The notes below the pieces were generated by a model that was not told the origin of the DNA, searched no databases, and was given only the letters and a program-made list of their open reading frames with translations. Shown piece after piece: positions 1 to 7,988 of a stretch of 64,000 nt of DNA (the first letter of the stretch is position 1; each line of letters begins with the position of its first letter). A program made the position numbers and the translations under genes. The stretch is from Chitinophaga sp. Ak27 (GTDB lineage Bacteria > Bacteroidota > Bacteroidia > Chitinophagales > Chitinophagaceae): contig NZ_JABAOB010000004.1 in assembly GCF_012726295.1 (NCBI RefSeq), positions 248,001 to 312,000 on the forward strand, read 5' to 3'.

Positions 1-387
1 ATCGAACACACGCACATAGGAGTTCCTTACCTGTCCGAAGTTCTGGCGACGGCTTTCCGCCTCATGAATGGTTACTACCACGCATACTTCCGTTACGCGG
101 GGATCCATTTTGGAAAGATCAATTTTGATCTGTTCATCATCGCCGGCGCCTTCACCGGTGAGGTTGTCGCCGGTATGTTCTACACCGCCATCGGGAGAAA
201 CCAGGTTATTATAAAAAACAAAGTGCTGATCAGACAATAATTTTCTGTTTTCACCCATGATGAAGATAGAGGCATCGAGGTCGAAGCTGGTGCCGGTAGT
301 AGATGCGTTGGCATCCCATCCCAATCCTATGGTGAATTTAGGCGCATTGATCGCCTGCCGCTGTCCCTTTTGCAAATTAATTGCCAT
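1..387 (-). CDS. TerD family protein, 3' end outside the window
   Basis: The 129 visible residues are the N-terminal part of a TerD-type calcium-binding stress protein, usually about 190 residues long. Visible family hallmarks are GLGWDA near residue 22, the acidic DLDASIF segment, the VFYNN motif and the acidic loop GDDEQIKIDL, which in the family helps bind Ca2+. Its ATG at 387 lies inside the end of the upstream phosphoribosyltransferase gene (11-base overlap), so the two are co-transcribed and probably translationally coupled. TerD proteins act in the cytoplasm in tellurite and general envelope or phage stress response. The C-terminus is cut by the window edge, so completeness cannot be judged. 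Confidence 0.9.
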   Translation of the reverse strand, partial: MAINLQKGQRQAINAPKFTIGLGWDANASTTGTSFDLDASIFIMGENRKLLSDQHFVFYNNLVSPDGGVEHTGDNLTGEGAGDDEQIKIDLSKMDPRVTEVCVVVTIHEAESRRQNFGQVRNSYVRVFD

Positions 388-1219
388 GTTGTACGCTTTT
401 ATGTTTACTGTTGAATAAGTAATTATTGATAAAGTTAAGGTTTTTCTGGTAGGCTTCAATCGTATGATAGCCATTGCCCAGCGCCATATTATACAAAAGA
501 TTTATGAATTTATCCGATTGATTTTGCAGGAAAATACAAAAAGATTCGTAGTCATAGTTCAATATGTACTTCACCAGGCGGGTGTTGATAAAGAATGGTT
601 CCTGCTGGATAATTCTTTCCAGATGGAAAATTGATTTCACAAAATGGTAATTGAGATGGTTCTCAATATTAGGATGGATGCTCTTATTCTGCAATTCGGC
701 ATAATACAACAGGTAAATGTCATTCTGCAGGTGGTAAGTATCCACCATTTTGAGAATCATTTTTTCATGTCCGCCGGTAATCCTGATATCATCGAGGAAA
801 AGGATTTTTTTCCCCTCCAGGAATGCTTTGTCGATATGAAAACTATCGTTGCCGATCAGTTTCAGTCGTTGGGCTGCATCCAGCTCTCCGTAATCCTCTT
901 TATAGGTAATGGTGCGGTGTACCTTGGTTTCCTGTAACACGGGGTATCCATGCGCGGCCAGCCAACGATTGAGCCGAAAAACGAAATGGTTTTTCATCGC
1001 AAAGGTAGCGGTAGGAATAAAAGAGTAGGGGCTGGATACTACTACCAGCTGGGGGACCGGGCCATTTTCCAGGTGTGCCTTGATAAACCCTTCCGCCAGG
1101 CCTATGCCAAAGCGTTCTGCCACTTCATCGTCTCCAAACTTGAAACGGCTGTAGTCATCAGGGCAAAATCCGAAATTGCCGGTATCGGTAATTTTGTGCA
1201 ATGAATAAGTAGTCGTCAT
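377..1219 (-). CDS. Phosphoribosyltransferase-like protein of a Ter stress cluster
   Basis: This is a 280-residue cytoplasmic protein. The segment ILFLDDIRITGGHE around residues 139-152 has the form of the PRPP-binding motif of type I phosphoribosyltransferases (hydrophobic strand, two acidic residues, TGG). No separate domain is recognised in the C-terminal 100 residues. It begins one base inside the stop of the HAD gene (TGATG) and its end overlaps the TerD start by 11 bases, so HAD, PRTase and TerD form a tight operon. Predicted Ter biosynthetic modules combine PRTases, HAD phosphatases and ATP-grasp proteins, thought to make a nucleoside-like metabolite. That role here is inference from context; the substrate is unknown. 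Confidence 0.8.
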   Translation of the reverse strand: MTTTYSLHKITDTGNFGFCPDDYSRFKFGDDEVAERFGIGLAEGFIKAHLENGPVPQLVVVSSPYSFIPTATFAMKNHFVFRLNRWLAAHGYPVLQETKVHRTITYKEDYGELDAAQRLKLIGNDSFHIDKAFLEGKKILFLDDIRITGGHEKMILKMVDTYHLQNDIYLLYYAELQNKSIHPNIENHLNYHFVKSIFHLERIIQQEPFFINTRLVKYILNYDYESFCIFLQNQSDKFINLLYNMALGNGYHTIEAYQKNLNFINNYLFNSKHKSVQHGN

Positions 1220-1914
1220 CAGTTAAGCAGGGTTGAAATACATTGATGATTAGAATTGATCAGCAGCGAAGCAATGCCCATGGCATCCGCGCCTAGTATA
1301 TCCGCTCTTTTGTTGTCGCCAATATGAATGATATCCGCTAAAGCAGCCGGTTGCTGCCTGTTGGCGGCTACGGTATCCAGCATAAGCCGGAACAATGCCG
1401 CATTGGGCTTTGACATACCCACTTCGTCGGAATATAACTGGAAGTCGAGATAGGGCGACAGTTCCAGCTGTTGTAATACTTTACGCAGCGTGCTCCCCTT
1501 GATAAAAGCTGTATTGCTCAGCAGGCTCACTGTAGTACCGGGGTTTTGTTTTAACTGCCGCAGCACCTTCACGGTTTGCGAACAATAAACCACTGGCAGG
1601 TATCGCAGCACCAGGCTTTCCATTTCCTGGTAAAGTGCCGGCAGATCAATGGTGTCGAACGAATGACTGAAATCGTTGATCTCATTGATCACCATCAGGT
1701 ACATTTCCTCCGCGTCGATGTTGCCGCCCGTTTTTTCGTTGATGGCATTACACATCAGGTCTACCTTCCGGAAAATCCGGCCCACGGCTGCTTCCGGCTT
1801 CTGCAGCGGGTTGAAGTGGGTATAAAAAAATCGCGTCCGCTCCTGTTTAAATAAAGGATTGGATTTGATGAGTGTTAACCAGAGGTCAAAAGAATAATGT
1901 TGGTATTGATTCAT
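1219..1914 (-). CDS. HAD-like hydrolase of the Ter cluster
   Basis: The protein has haloacid dehalogenase-superfamily motifs: FDLWLTL near the N-terminus (motif I), LLSNTAF (motif II), the lysine of SKPNAALF (motif III) and IHIGDNKRADILGA (motif IV). In motif I the second aspartate of the usual DxDxT is a tryptophan, so classical phosphatase acid/base chemistry may be altered, although some HAD families carry a similar DxW motif. The ATG at 1914 puts motif I directly after the start, as is normal; an upstream in-frame ATG at 1950 would add 12 residues and cannot be excluded. It is the first gene of the HAD-PRTase-TerD operon, and its stop overlaps the next start by one base. Confidence 0.82.
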   Translation of the reverse strand: MNQYQHYSFDLWLTLIKSNPLFKQERTRFFYTHFNPLQKPEAAVGRIFRKVDLMCNAINEKTGGNIDAEEMYLMVINEINDFSHSFDTIDLPALYQEMESLVLRYLPVVYCSQTVKVLRQLKQNPGTTVSLLSNTAFIKGSTLRKVLQQLELSPYLDFQLYSDEVGMSKPNAALFRLMLDTVAANRQQPAALADIIHIGDNKRADILGADAMGIASLLINSNHQCISTLLN

Positions 1915-1950
1915 GTATTTTTCCAGCTTTATGATCTGGTGTTGCCCCAT

Positions 1951-2296
1951 GCTTCTACAGTTTCAGGGTTAACCCGTGGCATCATGTTATTAGTTGGGCT
2001 TTTTTGTAAGCCTGTTTTCATCGTTTTGAACTAAGTATAGTTGGTCGCTTATTATCAAAAAGCCTGCCGATCATTAGTTCCACTTGTCTAATATAGCATA
2101 TAATCCTGCATTCCGCGCGAATTTTTTGCGAATTAAAAGATTGGTAATATGCAAATTTTCTCCCTGGAAGCGGTTGAATGATTATGTGTTTATGTTATTG
2201 TTAACCAATGTTTTGCGAGATGTTAACGTAGCTTTTTTTTCGCTGTTTGCCATCCTCTTAAATAGTTGTTGTGATAAATATCACCTGTGTTTTTTC
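1951..2296. other. Gene-free AT-rich region upstream of the Ter operon
   Basis: About 345 bases separate the start of the Ter operon from the end of the DUF4272 lipoprotein gene; both genes read leftwards. It must hold the promoter of the Ter operon and the end of the lipoprotein transcript. No exact TAnnTTTG box and no strong terminator hairpin were found. A 30-codon leftward reading frame (start near 2020) runs into the HAD gene in another frame, but nothing supports its being coding. Confidence 0.5.
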
Positions 2297-3112
2297 TCAG
2301 GAATCCGTACTGACATTATCCCAATCCTGATTCAGGTAGCGGATCAACCAGTTCAGGGCATAATGTCGTTCCATCACTACGTCGCTGATCAGGTCTCCGG
2401 GCATTGGCGCATTACTCAGGCGGGCATCTACACAAGCCCACTCATATCGTAAAATCAGGTCGGCCTGGTCCAGGATTTCTTTCTTGCTTCTCAGTTTTGC
2501 CTTATTCCGGAAATCCGCTTCGGACGTACTGATGATATGATGTACATCCTCTGCAACATTGCAGGGAGTGGAAGGATATGACAGGCTGTCGATATATCCC
2601 AATGCCCAGAGCATCACATGTGCGCCTTCCGCTCTCCAGTTGGCATCCATCATCTCCTGGCTGGTGGGGCTCTGAGAGGTTACAAATATGGTTTCTTTAT
2701 CACTCAGTTTTTCCATTACCCGGTAATGCCTGCTGAACTCATCGAGTACCTCTTTGGCTGGCTGCTCACTTTTCAATTCCATGAAACATAGTGCAATGGC
2801 CCGGTCTACCACTTCGTCTTTACTACGGAGGCTGACTTCTTTTTCTGGCATGGCGAACAATGCGCGTGGATTTTTATATACGGGAATACCATGAGCGGCG
2901 CAGATCTTTTCGGAGGCCGTGCGCCTGGCCTGTTGATCGGGAGTAGGGTCAATGTCTTCTACCGGTACGCTGGCTGAAGGGAAGGCGCCGTTACTTGCTG
3001 CAACTGACGTAGTATCGGCATTGTCTTTTTCTTTGATAGTACGCTGGTTTTGTCCGCAGGCTGCTATCATCGCAACTGCGCCGGCGATAACCACTATTTT
3101 TGCTCGATTCAT
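2297..3112 (-). CDS. DUF4272 domain lipoprotein
   Basis: This 271-residue protein starts with a lipoprotein signal (MNRAKIVVIAGAVAMIAAC), so Cys19 should be lipidated and the protein anchored on the periplasmic side or cell surface. A Thr/Ser/Asp-rich linker follows to about residue 60. From about residue 65 it shows the DUF4272 pattern: an AHGIPVYKNP-like start, RSKDEVVDRAIALC, WALGYID and a final ERHYALNWLIRYL. DUF4272 proteins have no known function and are usually cytoplasmic, so an exported version is mildly unusual. It is monocistronic and diverges from the oxidoreductase gene at 3230. Confidence 0.8.
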   Translation of the reverse strand: MNRAKIVVIAGAVAMIAACGQNQRTIKEKDNADTTSVAASNGAFPSASVPVEDIDPTPDQQARRTASEKICAAHGIPVYKNPRALFAMPEKEVSLRSKDEVVDRAIALCFMELKSEQPAKEVLDEFSRHYRVMEKLSDKETIFVTSQSPTSQEMMDANWRAEGAHVMLWALGYIDSLSYPSTPCNVAEDVHHIISTSEADFRNKAKLRSKKEILDQADLILRYEWACVDARLSNAPMPGDLISDVVMERHYALNWLIRYLNQDWDNVSTDS

Positions 3113-3229
3113 ACAGTAGGTTAAAACGTAAATATACAGTTTGTTGAAAGAATTAGCACGGCCGTTACTTGCAATTCTATTGCCGGCACTGTATCTTACG
3201 AATCTGGATAATGAAAAACTAAGGAAATT

Positions 3230-4312
3230 ATGTCTGAAACAGCAAAACGTTTGCGCGTGTTAGTAGTAGGCTGCGGTAACATGGGGGCATCCCATGCAAC
3301 GGCCTATCATACGTTGGATGGCTTTGACATCTGCGGTCTTGTCTCTACCGGAACAAGTAAAGAAGTACTGAACAACAGCCTGGGTGGAGGCTATGCTTTG
3401 TTCAACGATTATGAAGCGGCACTGGCAGCTACCCGCCCGGATGCTGTTTGCATATCCACCTACCCAGACACACATGAAAACTTTGCGATCACCGCTTTTG
3501 AAAATGGTTGTCATGTATTCATAGAAAAACCACTGGCTGATACCGTCGAAGGAGCAGAACGTGTGGCTGCTGCCGCCCGCAAGGCAGGAAAAAAATTGGT
3601 GGTAGGCTATATCTTACGGCACCATCCTTCCTGGGAAAAATTTGTGGAACTATCTCACCAGTTGGGGAAGCCCCTGGTAATGCGGATGAACCTCAACCAG
3701 CAAAGTCACGGTAACATGTGGCAGGTGCATCGCAACCTGCTCAAAAGTTTGAGCCCCATTGTAGATTGTGGTGTACATTATATTGATGTGATGTGCCAGA
3801 TGACCCGCTCTAAACCGTTGCAGGTAAGCGCTATCGGCGCCCGCCTGTCCGATGAGGTGGCCGATGGCAACTATAACTATGGCCAGTTACAGATACGTTT
3901 CGAAGACGGCTCTGTAGGCTGGTATGAAGCCGGCTGGGGGCCTATGATGAGCCAAACCGCCTTCTTCGTGAAGGATGTGATCGGGCCTAAAGGCGCTGTA
4001 TCTATTGTGGCCAAAGAAGCGGGGAGCAGCGGCAACTCTGATAACGTGGCCGCACATACGAAAACGGAGTCGCTGCGTTTCCACCATGCCGCCCTGGATG
4101 CCAACGGACAATTTGTGGAAGCCGATAGCTGGATTAATACGGAAGAGGAACCGGATCACCAGGAACTCTGCAACCGCGAGCAGCGCTACTTCCTGCATGC
4201 TATCCAGGAGGACACCGATCTCACCGACCACGTGCAGGACGCCATTAACAGCCTGCGTATCGCCTTCGCCTGCGATGAATCGGTACGCACCGGCAAAGTA
4301 GTGATGCTATAG
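3230..4312 (+). CDS. Gfo/Idh/MocA family oxidoreductase
   Basis: This is a 360-residue NAD(P)-dependent sugar or cyclitol dehydrogenase-like protein. The N-terminal Rossmann fold has VVGCGNMGASHATAY (about residues 12-26), followed by the conserved FIEKPLADT segment (the EKP motif of the family) near residue 97. The C-terminal alpha/beta domain contains DCGVHYIDVM, where the histidine and aspartate match the usual catalytic region. No signal peptide is seen, so it is cytoplasmic. It precedes, convergently, an AraC regulator beside a symporter and an aldolase/lyase, suggesting it oxidises the same imported sugar. The exact substrate cannot be read from sequence. Its TAG stop lies inside a palindromic repeat arm. 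Confidence 0.88.
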   Translation: MSETAKRLRVLVVGCGNMGASHATAYHTLDGFDICGLVSTGTSKEVLNNSLGGGYALFNDYEAALAATRPDAVCISTYPDTHENFAITAFENGCHVFIEKPLADTVEGAERVAAAARKAGKKLVVGYILRHHPSWEKFVELSHQLGKPLVMRMNLNQQSHGNMWQVHRNLLKSLSPIVDCGVHYIDVMCQMTRSKPLQVSAIGARLSDEVADGNYNYGQLQIRFEDGSVGWYEAGWGPMMSQTAFFVKDVIGPKGAVSIVAKEAGSSGNSDNVAAHTKTESLRFHHAALDANGQFVEADSWINTEEEPDHQELCNREQRYFLHAIQEDTDLTDHVQDAINSLRIAFACDESVRTGKVVML

Positions 4313-4413
4313 AGAGCAGAAAGCTATTGTCCCGAATGATCAACGCGATTTTATATTTGCTAAGTTCGTTCGGGACAATAGCTTTTTGCTTTCCGCTTTC
4401 TGCTCTCTATAGC
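4306..4413. repeat. Palindromic gene-end repeat, copy 1 (putative bidirectional terminator)
   Basis: The outer arms are a perfect 19-base inverted repeat, GCTATAGAGAGCAGAAAGC at 4306-4324 against 4395-4413. Inside it is a second perfect 17-base inverted repeat, 4320-4336 against 4369-4385 (AAAGCTATTGTCCCGAA), followed by a T run at 4383-4387. It lies between two convergent genes. The left arm contains the stop codon of the upstream gene and the right part encodes the last 22 or so residues of the AraC protein. Related copies lie at 28821 and 47697. Confidence 0.85.
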
Positions 4414-5269
4414 CCCGCTTGTCCCGGAACGTTTTCGGCGCTACTCCCATCACCAGTTTAAATGAACGGGAAAATGCATAGGGGTCGGGATAGCCCATTT
4501 CTGCTGCAATTTCCTTGACACTCCAGGGCGTTTCTTTCAGCAGCTGACAGGCTTTCTGCATGCGCAGGGAGGTGAACAGCTGTATAGGCGCATACCGGGT
4601 CTTTTCTTTAAACAAGGCAGAAAGATAAGAAGCGGAGATACCCATTTCCCGCGAAAGATTGGCCAGCGTCAGGTGCTGGTCCAGCCGCTGCTTCATAAGC
4701 TGTATACACTGTTCGATGATATTGTCGGCGCCTTTTCTCATATAATTGAAAACGCTGAGCCGGAATGTGCCGAGGAAGCTGTAACAGCGGAAGTTGGCGT
4801 ATAAGAGATTCTCAATATTATTCATAAGATCGAGGTGGTGCAGGATATCATCAAACTGCGCATTGCGGCCCACCAGCGGGGGAATAGTACGTGGTTGCAG
4901 GTTAGTGCCCAGGTACCCATACATGTCGTCGGCCAGTTGACCGGCAAATTGCAGGGTATAGATCCGCCAGGAAAGGTCGGTAGCAGGATCTGCCTGGAAA
5001 GCGGTGCCCTTGGGAATCAGGACGTATTGATTGGCTTTCAGCGCAGCGCTGCGCTTGCCGATGGTCACCGTACCTTTGCCCTGCAGCACATACAGCAGGG
5101 TATATACTGGCGCACCCTTTGACTCGCGGATGGCGCTGGCAGTATGTTCGGGGTAATGCCCGATAGCGGTGATGAAAAGGTTTTTTCCCAGTGGATGCTT
5201 TTCCAGCTTGCGTTGCAGCTGAGCTGGCAGGGTCCAGGTACCCGGCATGTTGGCGGCAGTGTGACTCAT
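4340..5269 (-). CDS. AraC family transcriptional regulator
   Basis: This 309-residue protein has an N-terminal cupin-like sensor (about residues 25-120, with GKGTVTIGKRSAALKANQYVLIPKG) and a C-terminal pair of AraC helix-turn-helix motifs (about 195-290: LTLANLSREMGISASYLSALFKEK and VKEIAAEMGYPDPYAFSRSFK). It diverges from the symporter-lyase pair starting at 5405, which it probably controls in response to a sugar. The last 22 or so residues, after DKRGY, come from a palindromic repeat that covers the end of the gene. They are Lys/Arg-rich and unlike a normal AraC C-terminus. Confidence 0.92.
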   Translation of the reverse strand: MSHTAANMPGTWTLPAQLQRKLEKHPLGKNLFITAIGHYPEHTASAIRESKGAPVYTLLYVLQGKGTVTIGKRSAALKANQYVLIPKGTAFQADPATDLSWRIYTLQFAGQLADDMYGYLGTNLQPRTIPPLVGRNAQFDDILHHLDLMNNIENLLYANFRCYSFLGTFRLSVFNYMRKGADNIIEQCIQLMKQRLDQHLTLANLSREMGISASYLSALFKEKTRYAPIQLFTSLRMQKACQLLKETPWSVKEIAAEMGYPDPYAFSRSFKLVMGVAPKTFRDKRGYREQKAESKKLLSRTNLANIKSR

Positions 5270-5404
5270 GATGACAGTAATTTAAGCCATTCTTTTCATA
5301 ACATTCAACATTGTTTGAACCGTAAAAATTACCAACCTTAGTGGTATCAACCGAAATGCATTATATTCCTGTTTTCCACGTAAGTAATAAATAGAAAAAC
5401 TGAT

Positions 5405-6949
5405 ATGCATTATTTGCCTTTAATAGATCTGGCTGTTATTGCGATTTACCTGCTTTGTATGATCCTGGTAGGCGTATGGTTCTCCAGGAAAAATAGGAAT
5501 GCAGCTCAATTTACAACAGCATCCGGGAATATTCCAGGCTGGGCGTTGGGATTATCGCTGTACGCCACTTTTTTAAGCAGTAACACTTTCCTGGGTGTGC
5601 CGGGGAAGTCGTTTGGCAGCAACTGGAACGCATTTGTTTTCAGTTTGTCGATGCCCGCCGCAGCGTTTATTGCCGCCCGCTATTTCGTGCCGTTCTACCG
5701 CCACAGTGGGGAGGTGAGTGCATACACACACCTGGAACGTCGCTTCGGCCCGTGGGCCCGCACATACGCCATGATCTGCTTTATACTGACGCAGCTGGCC
5801 AGGATGGGGACTATCTTTTTCGGGGTGGCCCTGGCATTACAGGCGCTCACGGGATTGGAAATGCGTACTATCATGACCGTTACCGGGGGCTGTATCATTG
5901 TATATACGGTGCTTGGAGGGATGGAGGCCGTGATCTGGACGGAAGTATTACAGGGAATTATCAAAACAGCCGGGGCATTGATTATACTGGGACTGGTGAT
6001 CAGTGGCATGCAACATGGCGTAACGGATATTTTTCATATAGGCGTAGCCGATGGAAAGTTTTCATTAGGCAGCTTTAATATGCTGGATCTTGGCAGCTCT
6101 ACTTTTTGGGTGGTGTTTTTATATGGGTTCTTTATTAACCTGAATAATTTCGGGATGGACCAGAACTATGTACAGCGTTATCATACGGCCCGCTCCGCGC
6201 AGGAGGCCTCCCGCAGTATCTGGGTATGCGTATGGTGGTATGTACCGGTAAGCCTGGTATTTTTCTTTATCGGCACGGCATTGTACGCCTACGTGCAACA
6301 ACACCCGGATATGCTGGCCATGATAAAGCAACAGGCGGCGGCGGAAAGACAGGTTGCGCCCGGGTCGTTGACGCCCGCCGATTATGGCGATAAGGTATTG
6401 CCTTTGTTCATGGTGATGAAGGTGCCGAAAGGTTTGCTGGGATTAATTGTAGCAGCCATACTTTCGGCTGCAATGAGTACGGTGAGCAGTGGTATGAACA
6501 GTACGGCAACTGTTTTTCTGAAAGATATTTACCAGCGGTATATCTCCCCGGTATCCACTTCCCGGAAGGATATGCAGGTATTATACATGGCCACTACCGT
6601 GAGCGGTATGCTGGCCATCATTTTTGGTATTGCCATGATAGGCGTAAAGAGTATCCTGGATATGTGGTGGGAGCTGTCGGGCATTTTTGCCGGTGGCATG
6701 CTGGGCTTGTTTCTCCTGGGTATGATATCAAAAACAAAGAATGCAGCAGCATTGACAGCCACGATTATCGGGATGCTGATTATTATCTGGATGTCGCTGT
6801 CGAAATACCTGCCGGCTAGCTGGCAGCATCTGCGCAGTCCTTTGCATGTGCATATGATTATCGTTGTGGGCACCCTGTCTATTTTCCTGGTAGGCATGCT
6901 GCTTTCACGGCTGCGGGTACAGCCATCCTCTTCGTCTAAAACCTCTTAG
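5405..6949 (+). CDS. Sodium:solute symporter (SSS family)
   Basis: This 514-residue inner-membrane protein has about 13 predicted transmembrane segments, a usual number for the SSS family. The first helix (LIDLAVIAIYLLCMILVGVWFS) and the motif around YATFLSSNTFLGVPGKSF (residues 57-74) match sugar and sialate-type sodium symporters, and the conserved AAILSAAMSTVSSGMNS segment lies near residue 355. It starts a two-gene unit with the DapA-type lyase, four bases downstream. Neighbouring oxidoreductase and lyase genes suggest uptake of a sugar or sugar acid. The substrate is not determinable from sequence alone. Confidence 0.92.
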   Translation: MHYLPLIDLAVIAIYLLCMILVGVWFSRKNRNAAQFTTASGNIPGWALGLSLYATFLSSNTFLGVPGKSFGSNWNAFVFSLSMPAAAFIAARYFVPFYRHSGEVSAYTHLERRFGPWARTYAMICFILTQLARMGTIFFGVALALQALTGLEMRTIMTVTGGCIIVYTVLGGMEAVIWTEVLQGIIKTAGALIILGLVISGMQHGVTDIFHIGVADGKFSLGSFNMLDLGSSTFWVVFLYGFFINLNNFGMDQNYVQRYHTARSAQEASRSIWVCVWWYVPVSLVFFFIGTALYAYVQQHPDMLAMIKQQAAAERQVAPGSLTPADYGDKVLPLFMVMKVPKGLLGLIVAAILSAAMSTVSSGMNSTATVFLKDIYQRYISPVSTSRKDMQVLYMATTVSGMLAIIFGIAMIGVKSILDMWWELSGIFAGGMLGLFLLGMISKTKNAAALTATIIGMLIIIWMSLSKYLPASWQHLRSPLHVHMIIVVGTLSIFLVGMLLSRLRVQPSSSSKTS

Positions 6950-6953
6950 TGAT

Positions 6954-7898
6954 ATGCAAAAGAAATTTGTACCGGTGATGATCACCCCTTTTAATTTGAA
7001 AGCGCAGATTGATATGGGCATGGTGGAATACCTGGTAGACTTCTACCTGGAAGCTGGGGTAAAAGGTTTTTTCGCCAATTGTTTGTCGTCTGAAATGTAC
7101 AGCATCAGTGAAGATGAGCGATTGGACCTTACCCGCCATGTAGTACGTTATGTGAATGGCCGGGTGCCGGTAGTGGCCACCGGGTCATTTGGGCTCACCA
7201 TCCCTGACAAGGCCCTGTTTACCGAAAAGTTGTATGATACCGGTGTAGATTCCGTAATTATGATCACGGGGCACTTCGCCAATGTAGATGAGCCGGACGA
7301 GGTATTGTTGCAGCGCTTTGAACAAATGTTTTCATTAACCGGAAATATCCCGCTGGGATTGTATGAATGCCCCGCGCCTTATAAGCGGGTCATTACACCG
7401 GAGATATTACGCACATTGCTGGCTACCAACCGCCTGATCTATCACAAGGATACCTCCTGTAATGCAGACCAGGTAAAGGCCAAGCTGGCCGTAGTGGAAG
7501 GAAGCCGCCTGGAATTCTACGATGCGCATACACCCAATGGCGTAAGCTCTATGCAAATGGGTGCGGCGGGTATGTCGTCTATTTCCGGTAATTTTTACCC
7601 GGAGATATTGGTCTGGCTCTGTAACCATGTGAACGATGAAAGCTGCCAGGAGGACGTAAAATGGATACAGGAAGAACTGCGCAGGGTAGACCCGTTGATC
7701 CATGTGGCTTATCCCCTCAGCGCCAAGTATTTTATGCAGCTAAGAGGTATGCCGGTACGAACCATCAGTCGCGCACACGCCCTGGAGCTGACGCCTGATC
7801 AGAAATTGGTATTGCAGCAGATTTACCGCGACTTTAAAGGTTGGTGCGAGCGGCTGCAAATACGGGAAGTGGTGAGCGCCCGCTTGACATCACATTAA
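6954..7898 (+). CDS. Dihydrodipicolinate synthase / N-acetylneuraminate lyase family protein
   Basis: A 314-residue class I aldolase-superfamily (DapA/NanA) protein. Lys165 in YHKDTS is the expected Schiff-base lysine, and the tyrosine of GLYECP corresponds to the conserved catalytic tyrosine of the YxxP motif. In place of the usual GGTGE-like substrate loop it has NCLSSEMYSIS, with Ser and Glu conserved, so it need not make dihydrodipicolinate. It lies four bases after the symporter and presumably cleaves or forms the imported 2-keto sugar acid in the cytoplasm. NanA-, KDG-aldolase- or KdgD-type activity are all possible; the context favours catabolism. Confidence 0.85.
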   Translation: MQKKFVPVMITPFNLKAQIDMGMVEYLVDFYLEAGVKGFFANCLSSEMYSISEDERLDLTRHVVRYVNGRVPVVATGSFGLTIPDKALFTEKLYDTGVDSVIMITGHFANVDEPDEVLLQRFEQMFSLTGNIPLGLYECPAPYKRVITPEILRTLLATNRLIYHKDTSCNADQVKAKLAVVEGSRLEFYDAHTPNGVSSMQMGAAGMSSISGNFYPEILVWLCNHVNDESCQEDVKWIQEELRRVDPLIHVAYPLSAKYFMQLRGMPVRTISRAHALELTPDQKLVLQQIYRDFKGWCERLQIREVVSARLTSH

Positions 7899-7914
7899 TT
7901 CGTTGTTATATTTA
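7884..7914 (+). promoter_or_regulatory. Candidate Bacteroidota promoter for the sigma factor gene
   Basis: TTG at 7884-7886 is followed after 20 bases by TATATTTA at 7907-7914, matching seven of eight positions of the TAnnTTTG -7 box. It sits about 75 bases before the sigma factor ATG. The -33 part overlaps the last codons of the lyase gene. Confidence 0.4.
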
Positions 7915-7988
7915 GGGTAGTAATGATGATTGCATGCGGTTAATGTGTAGTTTAGAGAAAGATCCTTATTCCTAATTCACATAATTTG

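Noticed and set aside
2084..2452. A rightward frame overlapping the end of the DUF4272 gene
   Set aside because: It overlaps a well supported gene on the other strand, and its first part is AT-rich with unlikely protein composition (many Phe, Leu, Cys).
4352..4359. TATATTTG, a perfect -7 box
   Set aside because: It lies in the loop of a palindromic repeat between two convergent genes, with no gene start after it in the right direction. The other repeat copies lack it.
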